A DNA stretch of 64,000 nt from Oreohelix idahoensis (GCA_024509875.1 JAMPIV010003467.1:310001-374000); one strand, 5' to 3'. Numbered from the stretch's first letter, positions 47,836-59,263 are shown. Notes: generated by a model from the letters alone, not told the origin. Program-made: numbers and translations.

Positions 47836-49235
47836 TACTACATACATCGAATTTCAACTAACAGCAATGTATGTTTACTTCAAAAACGAAACGGGGCAAA
47901 AAATAAAAAATTATGAAACACTTGGCACAACTAAAATTAAAATCAATAAACGGTGAGTCTAACTTTCAATTCCAGGTTTCATCAACTCCTTTGAACCTTC
48001 CGATTCAAATTTCCATGAGTGACATAGAAAATCAACTTTTTCTACATTGGTACAGACCTTCGTTGGTAACACAGTGCGTAGATCACCAATTACAGATGCT
48101 TTGCTGGCTGTTCACCGATCACTTAGAACTGACAAAACACAAGAGTATTGATGCCGGACACTTATACTTTTCGTCTACTCATCCTACACAAATCCATAAG
48201 CACAAGTAATTAAGTTGCTAATTGATAAAAGATGAGTTCAGTAAATACAAATCGCGATAAACCTTATAATGGAAGAGCTTTAGTATAATAGTTGTAAAAG
48301 ATTGTATAGCCACCACTGCCATGTTTGTACTGTATAGAACATATTCCACATTAGCCCACGTGGTAGTTCCAGGGAGCCTATTACGAGACAAAAACGTAAT
48401 CAAACACATGCCCACTGCTCACTTGCATACATGTAACCAATAAGAAGGCGACTACTTGGGACTAAGCAGAGTGATTTACAACAACAGAACGGTGGCAAAA
48501 CACTCATTACGTAAAAACCTGAACACGTCCCAGAAAACTAACTACTGCTAGTCAACGATTATGACGAACTGCTTGATGCAGGGCTTTATCCAAAAAAGGA
48601 GAGCATTTGTAAGCTGTTGGCTACCATGCTCCATAAGGCAGCAGAAAAGGAGTAATGAGGAATATTCCAGTGTTCCGGATCATACGGCTTTTCCCTTCTA
48701 CGTTTTGAATTTTGCCTTTATGACATACTTTAAACCTTTATGTTAAACTTAGAAAAAAATTGTTTCAAACTGTTGTAGTGAGGACCAAGCTATTCGGGGG
48801 GCTTTGGTCTCCTGAGCTCTGACACGAGGCGCATAACCAGTGATTGCCAACACTAAGTAGATTTGCATTCACAGCCCTTCCACTGGTAAACATATACAGT
48901 TTACCTTTTCATCTACTAAATTTTAAATAAACGCACCAAAGCAATGTTCTCAATGGGGGCCGCCGATTAGGTGAACCGTGGGAAAATAGGTTTGCCTTGT
49001 CCAGCGACTATTTTTTCTTTTAAGGTAATCTCTTGAAACACGTGGGATAGTACTCATATGTTGTTTTTCTGTTGTCCAAGTTCAACTGTTAGACATTGTA
49101 CGAGTCATGACTGTCAGACCATTTTGTCTGAATAACTCCGTTACATGTGCACACATAACATCCCTTCCTTATGTGTTATAAATGTTTTTATAACAATACC
49201 AAAACCTACCCTCTGTTGTCCTGTACTTACTGTTC
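47836..49235. other. No gene seen
   Basis: Short open frames only. The minus-strand frame 48415-48218 is hydrophobic in part but has no receptor motif. It is probably intron of the receptor gene. Confidence 0.4.
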
Positions 49236-49455
49236 CTACAGTCTTCTATTCATTTACTAGACACAAGTATTACACAGTCTTTGTCTTGTCGTAGTCTGTA
49301 CACCCTATACCAGTAATCACTAGCGGGGAACCAACAAGAAGTGATTGCGTCATTACATCGGCTGCTGTGACTGGCCATGGTAAAATTTCCGACGTGTTAT
49401 GTCAGTTGCGGGTCGCACTAATGAGACCCCGTCATCGTGCGAAGCATCATATATA
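49236..49455. repeat. Dispersed repeat, copy A
   Basis: It shares ATTCA(TTT)ACTAGACACA, GTCTTTGTCT, AGAAGTGATT, GTCGCACTAATGAG and GCGAAGCA with 62868-63100, in the same order. Unknown family with no coding potential. Confidence 0.55.
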
Positions 49456-49844
49456 TTGAGTGGTAGAATGTCCCTCAGATGGGCAGGGAGCGGATATGGG
49501 GGTGCATTGATTCGCTTGCACATGATAGGGTTCGCTGTTGTTGTATCTTTCGCAGCATGAAAGTTGACCTGGGTTCTCGACATCTGAGTCTTGGGGTCCA
49601 AGTGCCACTCAAGTTCTGTTGGAGCTTTTTCTTGTTTATGTCTCCATTTTTCTATCTTCTTTCTTTCTTACACGATGTGCCTTAGAAAACCATAACATTT
49701 ATGTTTTTGTCTATAATATTTTATTTTCTCGGTGTTAACATAAAAACAGCAAGAGGTTTTAATCATGTGTTTTACTTTTTTTATATACAATTTTTGAGGT
49801 CTTCAAGGATCTCAGGCCGCGTCATAATATCGATTATATATATA

Positions 49845-50465
49845 CATAAAAAAAAAAACAAAAAAAATACAAAAAAAAAACAAATAAATATTATATATTT
49901 TTAAAAATATATTACTAATTATAAAAAAAAACAAAAAAAAAAAAAATCAAAATATACGAAAATCTTTTCAAAAAGCATGCAAATTTGTGTAATACACAGA
50001 TATATTATATATATATAATTCAAAATAAAAATTAGAGGACGCTAACTATCTAGCTTAGCAAGAGGCGGGTGTCTATAGGTGGGGGGGGGAAACCACAAAC
50101 AAAAAAAAAAAAAAAAAACAAAAAAAAAAAACAAAAAAAATAACCATCAACGAGTGTGCCTAAAACTAGAAATGATCTCCACTCATCTCTCCCCATAACA
50201 AAAAAAAAAAAAAAAAACAAACAAAAACAAGAAAACTAAAAAAAAAAACCAACACACAACCAAAAACACCCAAACCCCCCACACAAAAAAAAAACAAAAA
50301 ACTGGTGTAGTTGAAAAAAAAAAAAAAAAAAAAAGAAAAAAAACAAGGGGGGGGGTAAAAACAAATAAAAAAAAAAACAAATCATAACAAAAAAAAAAAA
50401 AATAAACAAAAAAACAAAAAAACAAACAAAAAACAAAAAAAAAAAAAAAAAAAAAAAAAAAAACA
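49845..50465. repeat. A-rich low-complexity block
   Basis: Long A-runs separated by single C or short C-runs, almost no G or T in parts. The minus-strand Phe-rich frames are artefacts. Base calling in such a region is unreliable. Confidence 0.9.
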
Positions 50466-52060
50466 AGTTGTGTCGTTAGCAGTGGGTACTGTCAAGAAAG
50501 TGAGGACTTTAGTGTGTAGTTTAATGAATCTGTGGAGTACACATATATCTCAATGAGACAAAAAAAGACAAAAAAAAAACAAGACTCTATTACGTTCGTG
50601 CGATGGGGAAGGGAGGGAAAAAAAAAACGGAATCTTTATATCTATAGGGGTGTAGTTTGTGTCGAGAGTTGGGAACATGAGAGCAAGAAAAGATTAATGG
50701 GGGTTAAATGGGGGTTGGGTTATATAAAGTGTGGTGATGGTTAGAATTATTGGATGGGATATATGGGTACAAACTGGGGTGTGTTGGGAGGTGGGGAGAA
50801 GAGATGGGGGGTAATGTCAGGGATTGGGGTTGATTAACTAGATTGCTACTATTGGACTAGCTGTAGGCGATAATAATTATGGTGGACTGAAAGATGGTTG
50901 AGGGGGACTTTGTGTGGGTACTGGGGGTGGACGGGGGATGGTGTCGGAATGAATTGCGCACGATATTGATATGGATAAATACTTAGGTTGTCTCTATGGG
51001 GGGCAATAAAGCATATGAGTAACCCATGAGTTGTATATGTTTGAGGTAGGGTAGAGTGAATGCTGATACTAGACATACGAGGTGAAAGACTAATGAGTGT
51101 GGAACATTGTCAGATGATCGTGGCGAGCCGTGCCGGTGAAGCCGGTGCTATGGGTGGGCCGTTAGTGGGATTGAGGGGTGGATTGGTTTAGGGATGGTTA
51201 GTTTATTTAAAAATGGAGGGGGGGGGGGGGGGGGGGAGGAGGGGGGATGGGGGGAGGTGGAGAGGGGGGGGTGCTCTACTACGAACCTGATTGGTAAATG
51301 TTTGAATAGCAAAGAAGAGTATGATTGGTAAAGATTTTAGTAGACTTTATAGTAGGCAAAAAACTAGCCTGGTACGTATAGAAATTCACTGTAATATCTC
51401 TATAGATTGTTGGGTCGTGAGGGAAATATAACACTTTTCCAAAAATGAACCTATATATTATAATAAAACACGATTGAGAGTTCATGGATTTACTGGCTTT
51501 GCAGTCGTGGACAATGACCCCACATTATATATTATCAGCGTGAGTGTCTACTGTTAGAGAGGAGCTAGTTATCTGATATATTTTTCTTTTATTTATCATG
51601 AGCCAAGAGAGGTGGAATCTATACTAACTTTGAAAGAAGATATAGGGAAAGCAATAGAGTGCCAGTAAAAATTAGTCTGTATGCAACCAATTTGTACATT
51701 TTATCTTGGTACCTCTAAGAGGTCATCAAACACACAGGAATATTAAATTTAGTGTTTAGAGCCCTTACCATATGTGGGGGTTCTCAATGGATAATTTTTC
51801 CGAGATTCCCTTAAGTGCGGAGTCGCAATTTTGGAAGGAGAGTTAAGAGAATAGATAATGATGAATGAAAACTGTGCGTGAACGGAAGAGAGTTAGGTAT
51901 GACAGATGGGGATGACTGGGAGAGTTTTGTTGAAACTGGAGGGAAGTAGGGGTGTATCGTTGGGTTTGGAGGGTGGAAGATAAGGCGAGAAATTGTGATG
52001 AGGTGGGGGGCCGGGGCGGGGGTGTGTGGGTGTCACACGTAGTAAATTCTTAGTATCTCT
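50466..52060. other. C-depleted, G-rich strand-asymmetric DNA
   Basis: No gene. The plus strand is strikingly poor in C: lines 50701-50820 contain 53 G and 3 C in 120 bases. A G-run with few interruptions spans about 51217-51271. Confidence 0.8.
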
Positions 52061-53900
52061 ATCAAGTTAAAATGGATGTGTAGGATAATTACTTATTTTT
52101 TTAAAACGGGTATCCACAACTTATATGTATTTATTGATTCTTTCCATACCTATGGAAGTGGGACAATTTTTTGATTTATTGGTTTTTGTAAATGAAAAAA
52201 TTGTGTTGAAAATTGAAGTTGAATGGATGAGGGGTAAATAGATAAAATGGGTGATATTTATTGAGTATTTGATGAGATTAAGGATAGTATTTGATTAAGG
52301 GAACAGTGGATATTGAGTTAATTAAACTGACAACATGTTGTTCAATTATTGATTTGTATTGAAGTGTTAAAAAATTAGTGGTAAAATTAACATTCCTCAC
52401 ATAATGTTTGTTAGACTTTTTAATAATACCCAAACAAATCAAAAGTTTTAAAATCTGGAAAAGCCGTATCTGTCCTTCAAACTGGTGACAAATAGCAATC
52501 CAACTATAAATCTGGGTGTATGTAGATGCAGAATTGATGGCGTACAAATGTGAATGACAAGTTGATGGAAATGATTAAAATTAAATTTTATTTATTGCCG
52601 AATCATGTTAAAGAGGACTGATTCAACCAGTTGATATCAAGGTTGATTATAACCATACGGTGGATTAATGTACAATAAAAGTTACTGCATCTAACTATAA
52701 ATGAAAATCAATTGATAAGTTATTTGCAATAAATTTTTTTCTCCCCTCTTAAAATGAAAGCTTTATTTTTCTTGGCTGTTACTTATTATATGATGAACTG
52801 GATCAGAAAGACAATTTGGATACTTCCAAATGAGAAATTTTATGGATTGGCATAGGTTCCCTGATATGTTGTACAGTAATTGAAAATGGATGCTTGTACA
52901 AATATTCTGTTTTTATAGTGTTTTTATTATAAATGCATTGGAAAAGATAGCATGGTAGAAAAACCAGTTTGAAACTATTTTTAGTGGACACAGTTATGCG
53001 TCATTTTTTTGTGTATATCCTTAGTGGGATTACTGACCCCATCAAGCAAAGCTGCTAGCCCAGCATTGTTCGGGTCTAGACGGACGATGATTGAAATAGC
53101 ACATTTGGATTTCTAGCACCTAACTTGCCATTAATGATTGTGGTTTCAGTTTACGACTATGCCTAAGAAGGGGTTTTGTCTTATTAGTCCCAACAAGGAA
53201 AACCGGAAACTTACATGTCAGTGACTCTTTGATTATGGAATGCACAACTTTATTTAATCTGTTGCGTTTGTAGATTGGGGTGGGGATACAACGCAAATTG
53301 ATCAACTTAATAACACTACAAATCCTTTGATAGCCTAATAGCCTTATTTTGCATTTGCACTAATGTACAATGTTTACACAACAAAGATTTGGCACGTGTA
53401 ATAACGGAACCTTACCGCGCGATGTATAAATTACCAATAATAAGCACTGAAATTTACGGGTAACAGCTATGGAAACTTGTATCAACTGCCCTGTGTTAAG
53501 AATAATGCGACTGGTACTTGAACCAGAGCCCCAAAGTATTTACGGAACATTACAGCCAATCTTCTACCTGCTTAATCCAATGTCAAGAGACGTCACTTCT
53601 CAACATAATCACGTTTCATAGCTTGTAATCCGACATTCATGTAACAGCAGACAACATTGAGCCTACTACAGTGATGTTTCAAGTCCTTCCATAGGTAGAA
53701 TACATTTGTCAATGTATATTTATCACATGACTCATCTGCGGAAATTAAATGAAATCAGCAGTTAACAACACAAGTAGATGATCTCATTTGAGGATTTTAC
53801 TATGACAGTGTAAAAACATATTATGGTAATCAAAGCTGCTCACACAAAAAAGTGTTGGGAAACATAATAATCAGCACAAGTAAATATGTATATAACAACA
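52061..53900. other. AT-rich, no gene seen
   Basis: Transition zone with more balanced G and C. Short minus-strand open frames carry no recognisable motif. Confidence 0.45.
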
Positions 53901-55740
53901 TCGGTGCTAAAAGTTATTAATGAACGCCGTATCTTGCAGATGGCTTAAAAAAATGTAAGAACTTGACAAGCTATATACTGACCATGATAACATCCCCCAA
54001 TACATGTTAGAGCTGTCTAGCCGTATCTCGGCAATTAGTGCCGCGAATCCAATTGATTATCGGAATCGACTCAAAATACCTAACCAAAATACACTCCATC
54101 GCCCATTAAATCCCCCCTCTAACCTACTTTCTCTTGATTAGAGAAAAAAACAGCGATGAAACTTTGTTACCCACATGCTGGACAATAGTATATGGAAGTC
54201 TCACACTCACCCCCCAAGGCAGTATCTTAATACCTACAAATACCTTCTACGCAGTTTAGACTCATCTATACACGGCTAAGCTTCAAACAACTACTATACC
54301 TCCCATTCCAAATAACAATATACCAAATTATATTACATAGTTTCCTCACCACATTTCAGCCTAATCATATATATAGTCCCTTTAATAAGATAGTCCGACT
54401 ACAATAAGACTGCATATTTAACATACACGATTCATGTAAACACACATTGAAAATAAACTCCTATACATGCAATAACATTCCCCCAAATTAGTCACGTTTC
54501 ATAGTGTAACATCTTACCACGTCGCATAGCTTACTCAATCGCAAGCAGCTTTTCAAGAGAATTAAGCCCAATAGTACCAGCTTTAATCGTCTTTAGATGT
54601 GTCCTAACCTCCAATGCAAATTCGTGTAAAGCTTATTCACAACATCTAGCAATTGCTATTTAATCGGAGTCTATCCGCGAGCACGTCGCGCAAACTTAAA
54701 ATTCGGTCTAATCAACGATGTCACACACCTTATAAAACCTAACTCTCATTGAAGTATCTCATTAGTACCGAGGACAATCATCCGCGCAAGAAATCAACAC
54801 TAGCATAGCGATTGACAAACCCGTTAATTACCACCATAAAACCGCAACCACGACCAACTATATACATTAGCCAAATACACAGTTCTAATAACAATCCCAA
54901 TTAAATCCCAACAATATTAATTAGAGACCCTTACTCTTCTTCACTGAAATCCCATTTTCACTAATAACTCGAGCCAAAGACTAATCTTTCAAATACAACA
55001 CAGCTCATCCACTCAAAACACAATCCCTTAAACACATTATTACTAGAATAGTGGGATCTAAAACACGAGTAGTCAAAAATACATTTAACGAGCGACTAAA
55101 AACAAGTCATCTCTACCTCGTCAAATACACGATAGCTTCCAAGTTGCTGCAAATTTAGTATGGAATAATAACACTTGACTTAGGTTTTTACTTGTTATCG
55201 TCAACTGCTTAAGCGAGACGTGTACGAACGTCATAATAGGAGATAATGTGCTCTAACTTACTGCATTCTACGACTCCCCCGCCAAAGAATAAGCAGACAG
55301 GAGCCCATTCGTATGGCTTTAATACCTTTCAGTCGCATTACATGGTAATTGTTTCTACGAGACAACCTAAGGAAACAGATTATTGTTCGTGGAGGCCTCA
55401 TGGTGAGTACCGCAGACACCCCATAGGGTTAGCAACAATTGGAACGACTAAGTCTTGAACTACTAATCTAAGTAGTAAATCTGAGTGATGCCACAATGAC
55501 ATTCTTGTAAGGATTTACGGTAATAGCATCGCGGACACCAGAAGCTCAATCAAATTTTGACACAATTGAATGACACCAAAACCAAGCTAAGAAAATCAAA
55601 ACACGAAGTATGTCAACAGAATTAAAGAACTGGATAAAATATTGCATACTTCCTAATAATGGTGGACAGAAAAGATAGCCATCTAACGAACAAATCTGGG
55701 GTCTAATCGACGCGTCAAAACAGTGATGAATGGCAAGCTA
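53901..55740. other. G-depleted, C/A-rich strand-asymmetric DNA
   Basis: No gene. The skew is opposite to 50466-52060: bases 54841-54960 have about 35 C and 7 G. No clear sequence similarity to the reverse complement of the left block is seen by eye. Confidence 0.7.
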
Positions 55741-55858
55741 GCGACACCACCAGCTAGCACTCGCTTGCGGCAGGGTGTCAGCGTAACCAGAGCTGACCAA
55801 GGACCCTACTCCACCTCTCCAAGTGGTTGTCCTGGAAACAGGCTGCATCACTGTCAGT

Positions 55859-56047
55859 CTGGCTGAGTGAGTAAGGGTTCGAAGAGGTAAAGGCTAACCC
55901 ATGAGTCCCTAAAATGCCGTGCTGAGCGAAGAGTCCGGATTGTCAGCGATCGGCCGAAATGCGGAAGAATCGCAGCCGACGCAGTAAAAAACGGACACAA
56001 CGGCGCAACCACGTCCCTTTCCCAGAGACTAACAAGAAGAAGAAGAG
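55859..56047 (+). repeat. SINE-like repeat with LINE-type tail, copy 2
   Basis: It aligns with 15450-15612 and ends in AACAAGAAGAAGAAGAG. A B-box-like GGGTTCGAAGAGG lies near 55876. The terminal hairpin is degraded in this copy (GTCCCTTTCCCAGAGAC). Confidence 0.6.
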
Positions 56048-56349
56048 TCGTGAAGTGTCTTAAGTATATAAAAAATTATACTATATCAAATTATCTGCTA
56101 TACTCTCACACTCCACCACAATGTAATTGTATGGTACAGAGTTTCTATGCCCAAACGTCGTCTCATAAAAAATCTCGCACTCATCCACACAAGTCTCAAT
56201 AGCTGACGCGCGCCAAATACTCCATGAGTTCCACCAGTGTGAGTGATTCCCGCGAGCTGAGAAAGAATCAACAACCAGACATATCTTCTCTTGTCCGCCA
56301 GCTTACAGAAAAAACCAAGAGAGACAGAAAAGGGCCCTTATATATACAC

Positions 56350-56857
56350 TGCTCGTCTTTGCCTTACTCTTGAAATATGCATTCAGAGATGCAACTGAAG
56401 GAATATGCCTTCACACTAGGTCAGATGGCCGTCTGTTTAATCTTTCAAGGCTGAAGGCAAAAACAAAAATCAGAAGGGTCACTATAAGAGACTTGTTGTT
56501 CGCTGATGATGCTGCAGTCGTCACTCAAAGCCAACAGGAGCTTCAGAACTTGATGAATCGCTTCACTAAAGCATGCAAGAACTTTGGCCTCACAATAAGT
56601 CTAAAGAAAACGAATGTGCTGAGTCAGGATGCGGGTGCTGCACCAGTTATCACTATCGATAACTATGAATTGGCAGTGGTGCACCAATTCACATACCTAG
56701 GGTCTACCATCAATGACAAACTCTCACTGGATACAGAAATCGACAGCCGCATTGACAAAGCTGCAGCTACCTTTGCCCGCCTCATATCGCGTGTTTGGGG
56801 AAACTCCAAACTCACAATGAAGACCAAAGCTGCGGTATATAATGCCTGCGTCACCAG
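56350..56857 (+). mobile_element. RTE-like LINE RT domain, left half (interrupted)
   Basis: The frame reads LLKYAFRDATEGICLHTRSD, then DLLFADDAAVVTQSQQEL (intact FADD catalytic box), GLTISLKKTNVL, FTYLGSTIND and SRVWGNSKLTMKTK, and breaks at the word TLLYG where another LINE has inserted. The protein resumes at 59264 with SETWTTYAKQE. Upstream RT motifs and the endonuclease are missing (5' truncation). The split open frame 56370-57665 is a chance fusion of this RT with the inserted element's leader and first frame. Confidence 0.9.
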
Positions 56858-56950
56858 CACACTCCTATATGGTTTCGTTCATTCCGTTTTGTCGTTCAAT
56901 ACAAGGGTCGGTTCGTTCAGAAGACACCATTTCAACCGCACTATAACCAG

Positions 56951-56966
56951 CGTCCTTTTCAGGACG
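56951..56966 (+). other. Histone-type stem-loop in the element leader
   Basis: CGTCCT-TTTC-AGGACG: six perfect base pairs and a four-base loop. It fits the histone stem-loop consensus except for the closing pair (C-G where G-C is usual). It sits 25 bases before the first ATG. Confidence 0.7.
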
Positions 56967-56990
56967 TACACAGCGATCGCAATAGTCAAA

Positions 56991-57665
56991 ATGGGCCGAA
57001 AGAAACCTCACGCTAAAAAGAGGAAGATTTATACCAGCCCACCAGCGCAGAACAGCCAGGGAATTAACACAATCAACAAAGAAAGACAGCCAGAGAGCAA
57101 AACTGCCCCAAGTCTTCGTGCGGGGACCGAAATTTCTCCAACTCTTGATACGATGACGGAGCTAGCTGCAACGTGTATCGACCCAGTTGAGAGCCCGAAT
57201 GACCAGACTCCTTGCGAGGAAGAGCAGAAAGCAGATGCAAGCAGTTCTGAACTTGATGATGAAGACCCAGAATATGACTACATGGTGAGCGCATTAGAGC
57301 AGATAGAACAGATGTCAGAAGAAGAAGACCAGATGAAAGCGTTAGAACCAATAAAACAGATGTTGGAAAGAAGAGAACAAAGAAGACAGGAGACTAAAAC
57401 CCAGGGACCACCACCACAAGTATCCAAATCGTCAGCTGAAGCCCTGTCTACCACAGAGAAGCTGCACAAAACACCGTTGACACCACCACATGATGCCGAG
57501 ATGAAAGAAGCACTATTTGAGGCGGCTCCAGTGTCAGACATCGAGATACGCCGGAATCCTACAAAGAACAGCCAAGTCCTCCGAGGTAACAAGAGAAGCA
57601 AAATCACAAGCAGACAGAAGAGGACAGGGCACCGAGCCCAAAGACAAAAACTCAAACAGTGGTAG
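56991..57665 (+). CDS. LINE ORF1, N-terminal part (acidic/basic linker region)
   Basis: Starts at MGRKKPHAKKRKIY, the first ATG after the element leader; the longer open frame upstream belongs to the interrupted RT. About 224 residues: a basic start, then an acidic, low-complexity middle (ELDDEDPEYDYMVSALEQIE), Gln/Glu-rich coiled-coil-like sequence and a basic end. No known enzymatic motif. It overlaps the next frame, which is open from 57590, in the -1 direction. The two frames probably were one ORF1 separated by a frameshift, or could be joined by programmed slippage; no clear slippery heptamer in register is seen. As in other LINE ORF1 proteins, an RNA-binding role is expected. Confidence 0.6.
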   Translation: MGRKKPHAKKRKIYTSPPAQNSQGINTINKERQPESKTAPSLRAGTEISPTLDTMTELAATCIDPVESPNDQTPCEEEQKADASSSELDDEDPEYDYMVSALEQIEQMSEEEDQMKALEPIKQMLERREQRRQETKTQGPPPQVSKSSAEALSTTEKLHKTPLTPPHDAEMKEALFEAAPVSDIEIRRNPTKNSQVLRGNKRSKITSRQKRTGHRAQRQKLKQW

Positions 57666-59005
57666 CAGATGGGAGATGCCGCCCAGGCGAACTAAGAAAA
57701 AGTATTCACAAAGAACAGGATCAAGAGCGCAAAATAAAAATTACGCAGTTGTCGGAAGGAGAAGCCACACTCAGGGCACTCCCGGACGACAAAGTAATCA
57801 ATGTCCTGGAGAAAGTAGTAGGCAAAAGAGGCATAATTAGTATCAGAAGGCACCAACAGGGAGTGACACTTGCCCTGAATGATACAGAAAAAACTAAATC
57901 GCTGATGACTGCTCTGGCATCCGGGCCTAAAGAATTTCAGCTACCACACCGGATCAAAATCCAAGCAGAAATCTACACTGAAACCAAGAGAGTAGTCATC
58001 AAAGGGATAGACACCAACTTGTCAGACACAGAGGCCCTCAGCTACATCCAGGCCGAAAACCCTCGGTACACATTCACACACGCAGAAAGGCTTAAATCCT
58101 GGAACAAAGAAGACACCAGACTGATAATAGTGACTCTACAGGGGAAAACAGTCCCAGAAAACATCACTATCCAGAATAGACCTCGAAGAGCACATGCCTT
58201 CATCCCGCCAGTGATACAATGTTCAAAGTGGCAGGGATTTTCTCACACAAGGAACACGTGCAGAAAAGAGACGGTCTGTAGATACTGTGCGGGCAGCCAC
58301 GAATACAAAGACTGCCCAAAGGCCAAAAAAGACCAAGACTACAAAGCACCAAATAACAATAGAAAATGTACCAACTGCCTCGGAAAGCACGGAGCACGAT
58401 ACCGAGGATGTCCCGAATACCAACAAACAAGGCAAATAATTACAGTTGCCATTGGAAAGGGAGTATCGTACCAAGAGGCAAAAAACACACTAAAGGCAAG
58501 TACTCTAGGTGATAGGCGCCAAGACAGCCTAACGGAACAAGTCAGACGGCTCACGACTGAAGTGAAAGATTTGAAACAACAACTGCGAAAGGAGAGAGAA
58601 AACCGCCAGCCACACAAAAACAGAACCTCAACTGACAGATGTGAAGAAATACATGACAGCTCGGAAAGCGCGAAACAACAACAAGTCATAAACGACATGA
58701 AAATAATACACCAAGACATGAAAAGAATTCAGCAACAGATAGAAGAAGATGTAAGGAAACTGATAGAACTGAAAGATGGAAACGAACAACTACTGAAAAG
58801 AATAGAGGCAGAAAGAATGACCATTGAAGAAATTACATCAAACACAAAAGACACTAAAACGAACGACCAATCAAACGAAGAAGTCATCGAGGAAACGTGG
58901 GAAGAGCTACTCCCAACAATGATAGAAAAAGCGCTTTCCCAGACATTGGAGAAAAGGAAGACACAAGAAGCAGAAACGAGGAGGGCAAAAACTCACAAAA
59001 CCTAA
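57659..59005 (+). CDS. LINE ORF1 Gag-like protein with CCHC zinc knuckles
   Basis: A 448-aa frame, probably the C-terminal portion of ORF1; there is no ATG at its start, which supports fusion with the preceding frame. An RRM-like or Gag-like section (about residues 25-175: KIKITQLSEGEATLRAL, VVIKGIDTNLSDTEAL) is followed by three Cys/His knuckles as in I and Jockey-type ORF1: CSKWQGFSHTRNTC (second Cys replaced by Trp), CRYCAGSHEYKDC and CTNCLGKHGARYRGC. After residue 280 comes a long coiled coil (SLTEQVRRLTTEVKDLKQQL and on to ELKDGNEQLLKRIEAER). Function expected: binding element RNA in a particle. The Cys-to-Trp change probably weakens the first knuckle. Confidence 0.8.
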   Translation: MVADGRCRPGELRKSIHKEQDQERKIKITQLSEGEATLRALPDDKVINVLEKVVGKRGIISIRRHQQGVTLALNDTEKTKSLMTALASGPKEFQLPHRIKIQAEIYTETKRVVIKGIDTNLSDTEALSYIQAENPRYTFTHAERLKSWNKEDTRLIIVTLQGKTVPENITIQNRPRRAHAFIPPVIQCSKWQGFSHTRNTCRKETVCRYCAGSHEYKDCPKAKKDQDYKAPNNNRKCTNCLGKHGARYRGCPEYQQTRQIITVAIGKGVSYQEAKNTLKASTLGDRRQDSLTEQVRRLTTEVKDLKQQLRKERENRQPHKNRTSTDRCEEIHDSSESAKQQQVINDMKIIHQDMKRIQQQIEEDVRKLIELKDGNEQLLKRIEAERMTIEEITSNTKDTKTNDQSNEEVIEETWEELLPTMIEKALSQTLEKRKTQEAETRRAKTHKT

Positions 59006-59099
59006 CAAGCCAGATAGGAAAACAACAAATGTACACCATGAACACGCCACGACACCCCGAATGGACAAGAGCAAAGAGGTATCCTGACAGGCAGCTAGT

Positions 59100-59131
59100 G
59101 GTCCTTTTTAGGACCAGTCCTTTTCAGGACT
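59100..59131 (+). other. Two abutting histone-type stem-loops
   Basis: Hairpin 1 (59100-59115) is GGTCCT-TTTT-AGGACC, a full match to the histone mRNA stem-loop consensus GGYYYU-UHUH-ARRRCC. Hairpin 2 (59116-59131) is AGTCCT-TTTC-AGGACT, matching except for the first base pair. Each is exactly 16 bases and they touch without a spacer, about 117 bases before the element's 3' end. Confidence 0.75.
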
Positions 59132-59263
59132 AACAACAGGCTAGCACCGAAGATAGTAAACACCCTATATACCCAAATTATAACCAACTTTCAGGTTGAA
59201 CAGGGTATTACAGCAACATAGTAGACGAAATCAACAACAAAACAACAACACACTCCTATATGG

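Larger units (their letters stand above)
56873..59248 (+). mobile_element. ORF1-only LINE (half-LINE) with 15-bp target duplication
   Basis: A 2,376-bp insertion flanked by a perfect duplication CACACTCCTATATGG (56858-56872 and 59249-59263). It consists of a 118-bp leader with a histone-type hairpin, two overlapping frames that together look like one LINE ORF1 (Gag-like, zinc knuckles), about 240 bp of 3' sequence with two more hairpins, and a CAA-rich tail. There is no endonuclease or reverse transcriptase, so it must have been moved by another LINE's enzymes. The structure is like mammalian HAL1 elements. A second copy of its 3' end lies at 1343-1560. Confidence 0.85.

Noticed and set aside
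48218..48415. A possible upstream transmembrane exon of the receptor on the minus strand
   Set aside because: Partly hydrophobic, but no conserved GPCR motif and no convincing splice sites.
50183..50466. Phe-rich minus-strand frames
   Set aside because: Reverse complement of an A-rich low-complexity block; composition artefact.
56370..57665. A 431-aa fusion protein of reverse transcriptase and a charged domain
   Set aside because: The frame is open by chance across an insertion junction marked by a target duplication at 56858-56872; the two parts belong to different elements.
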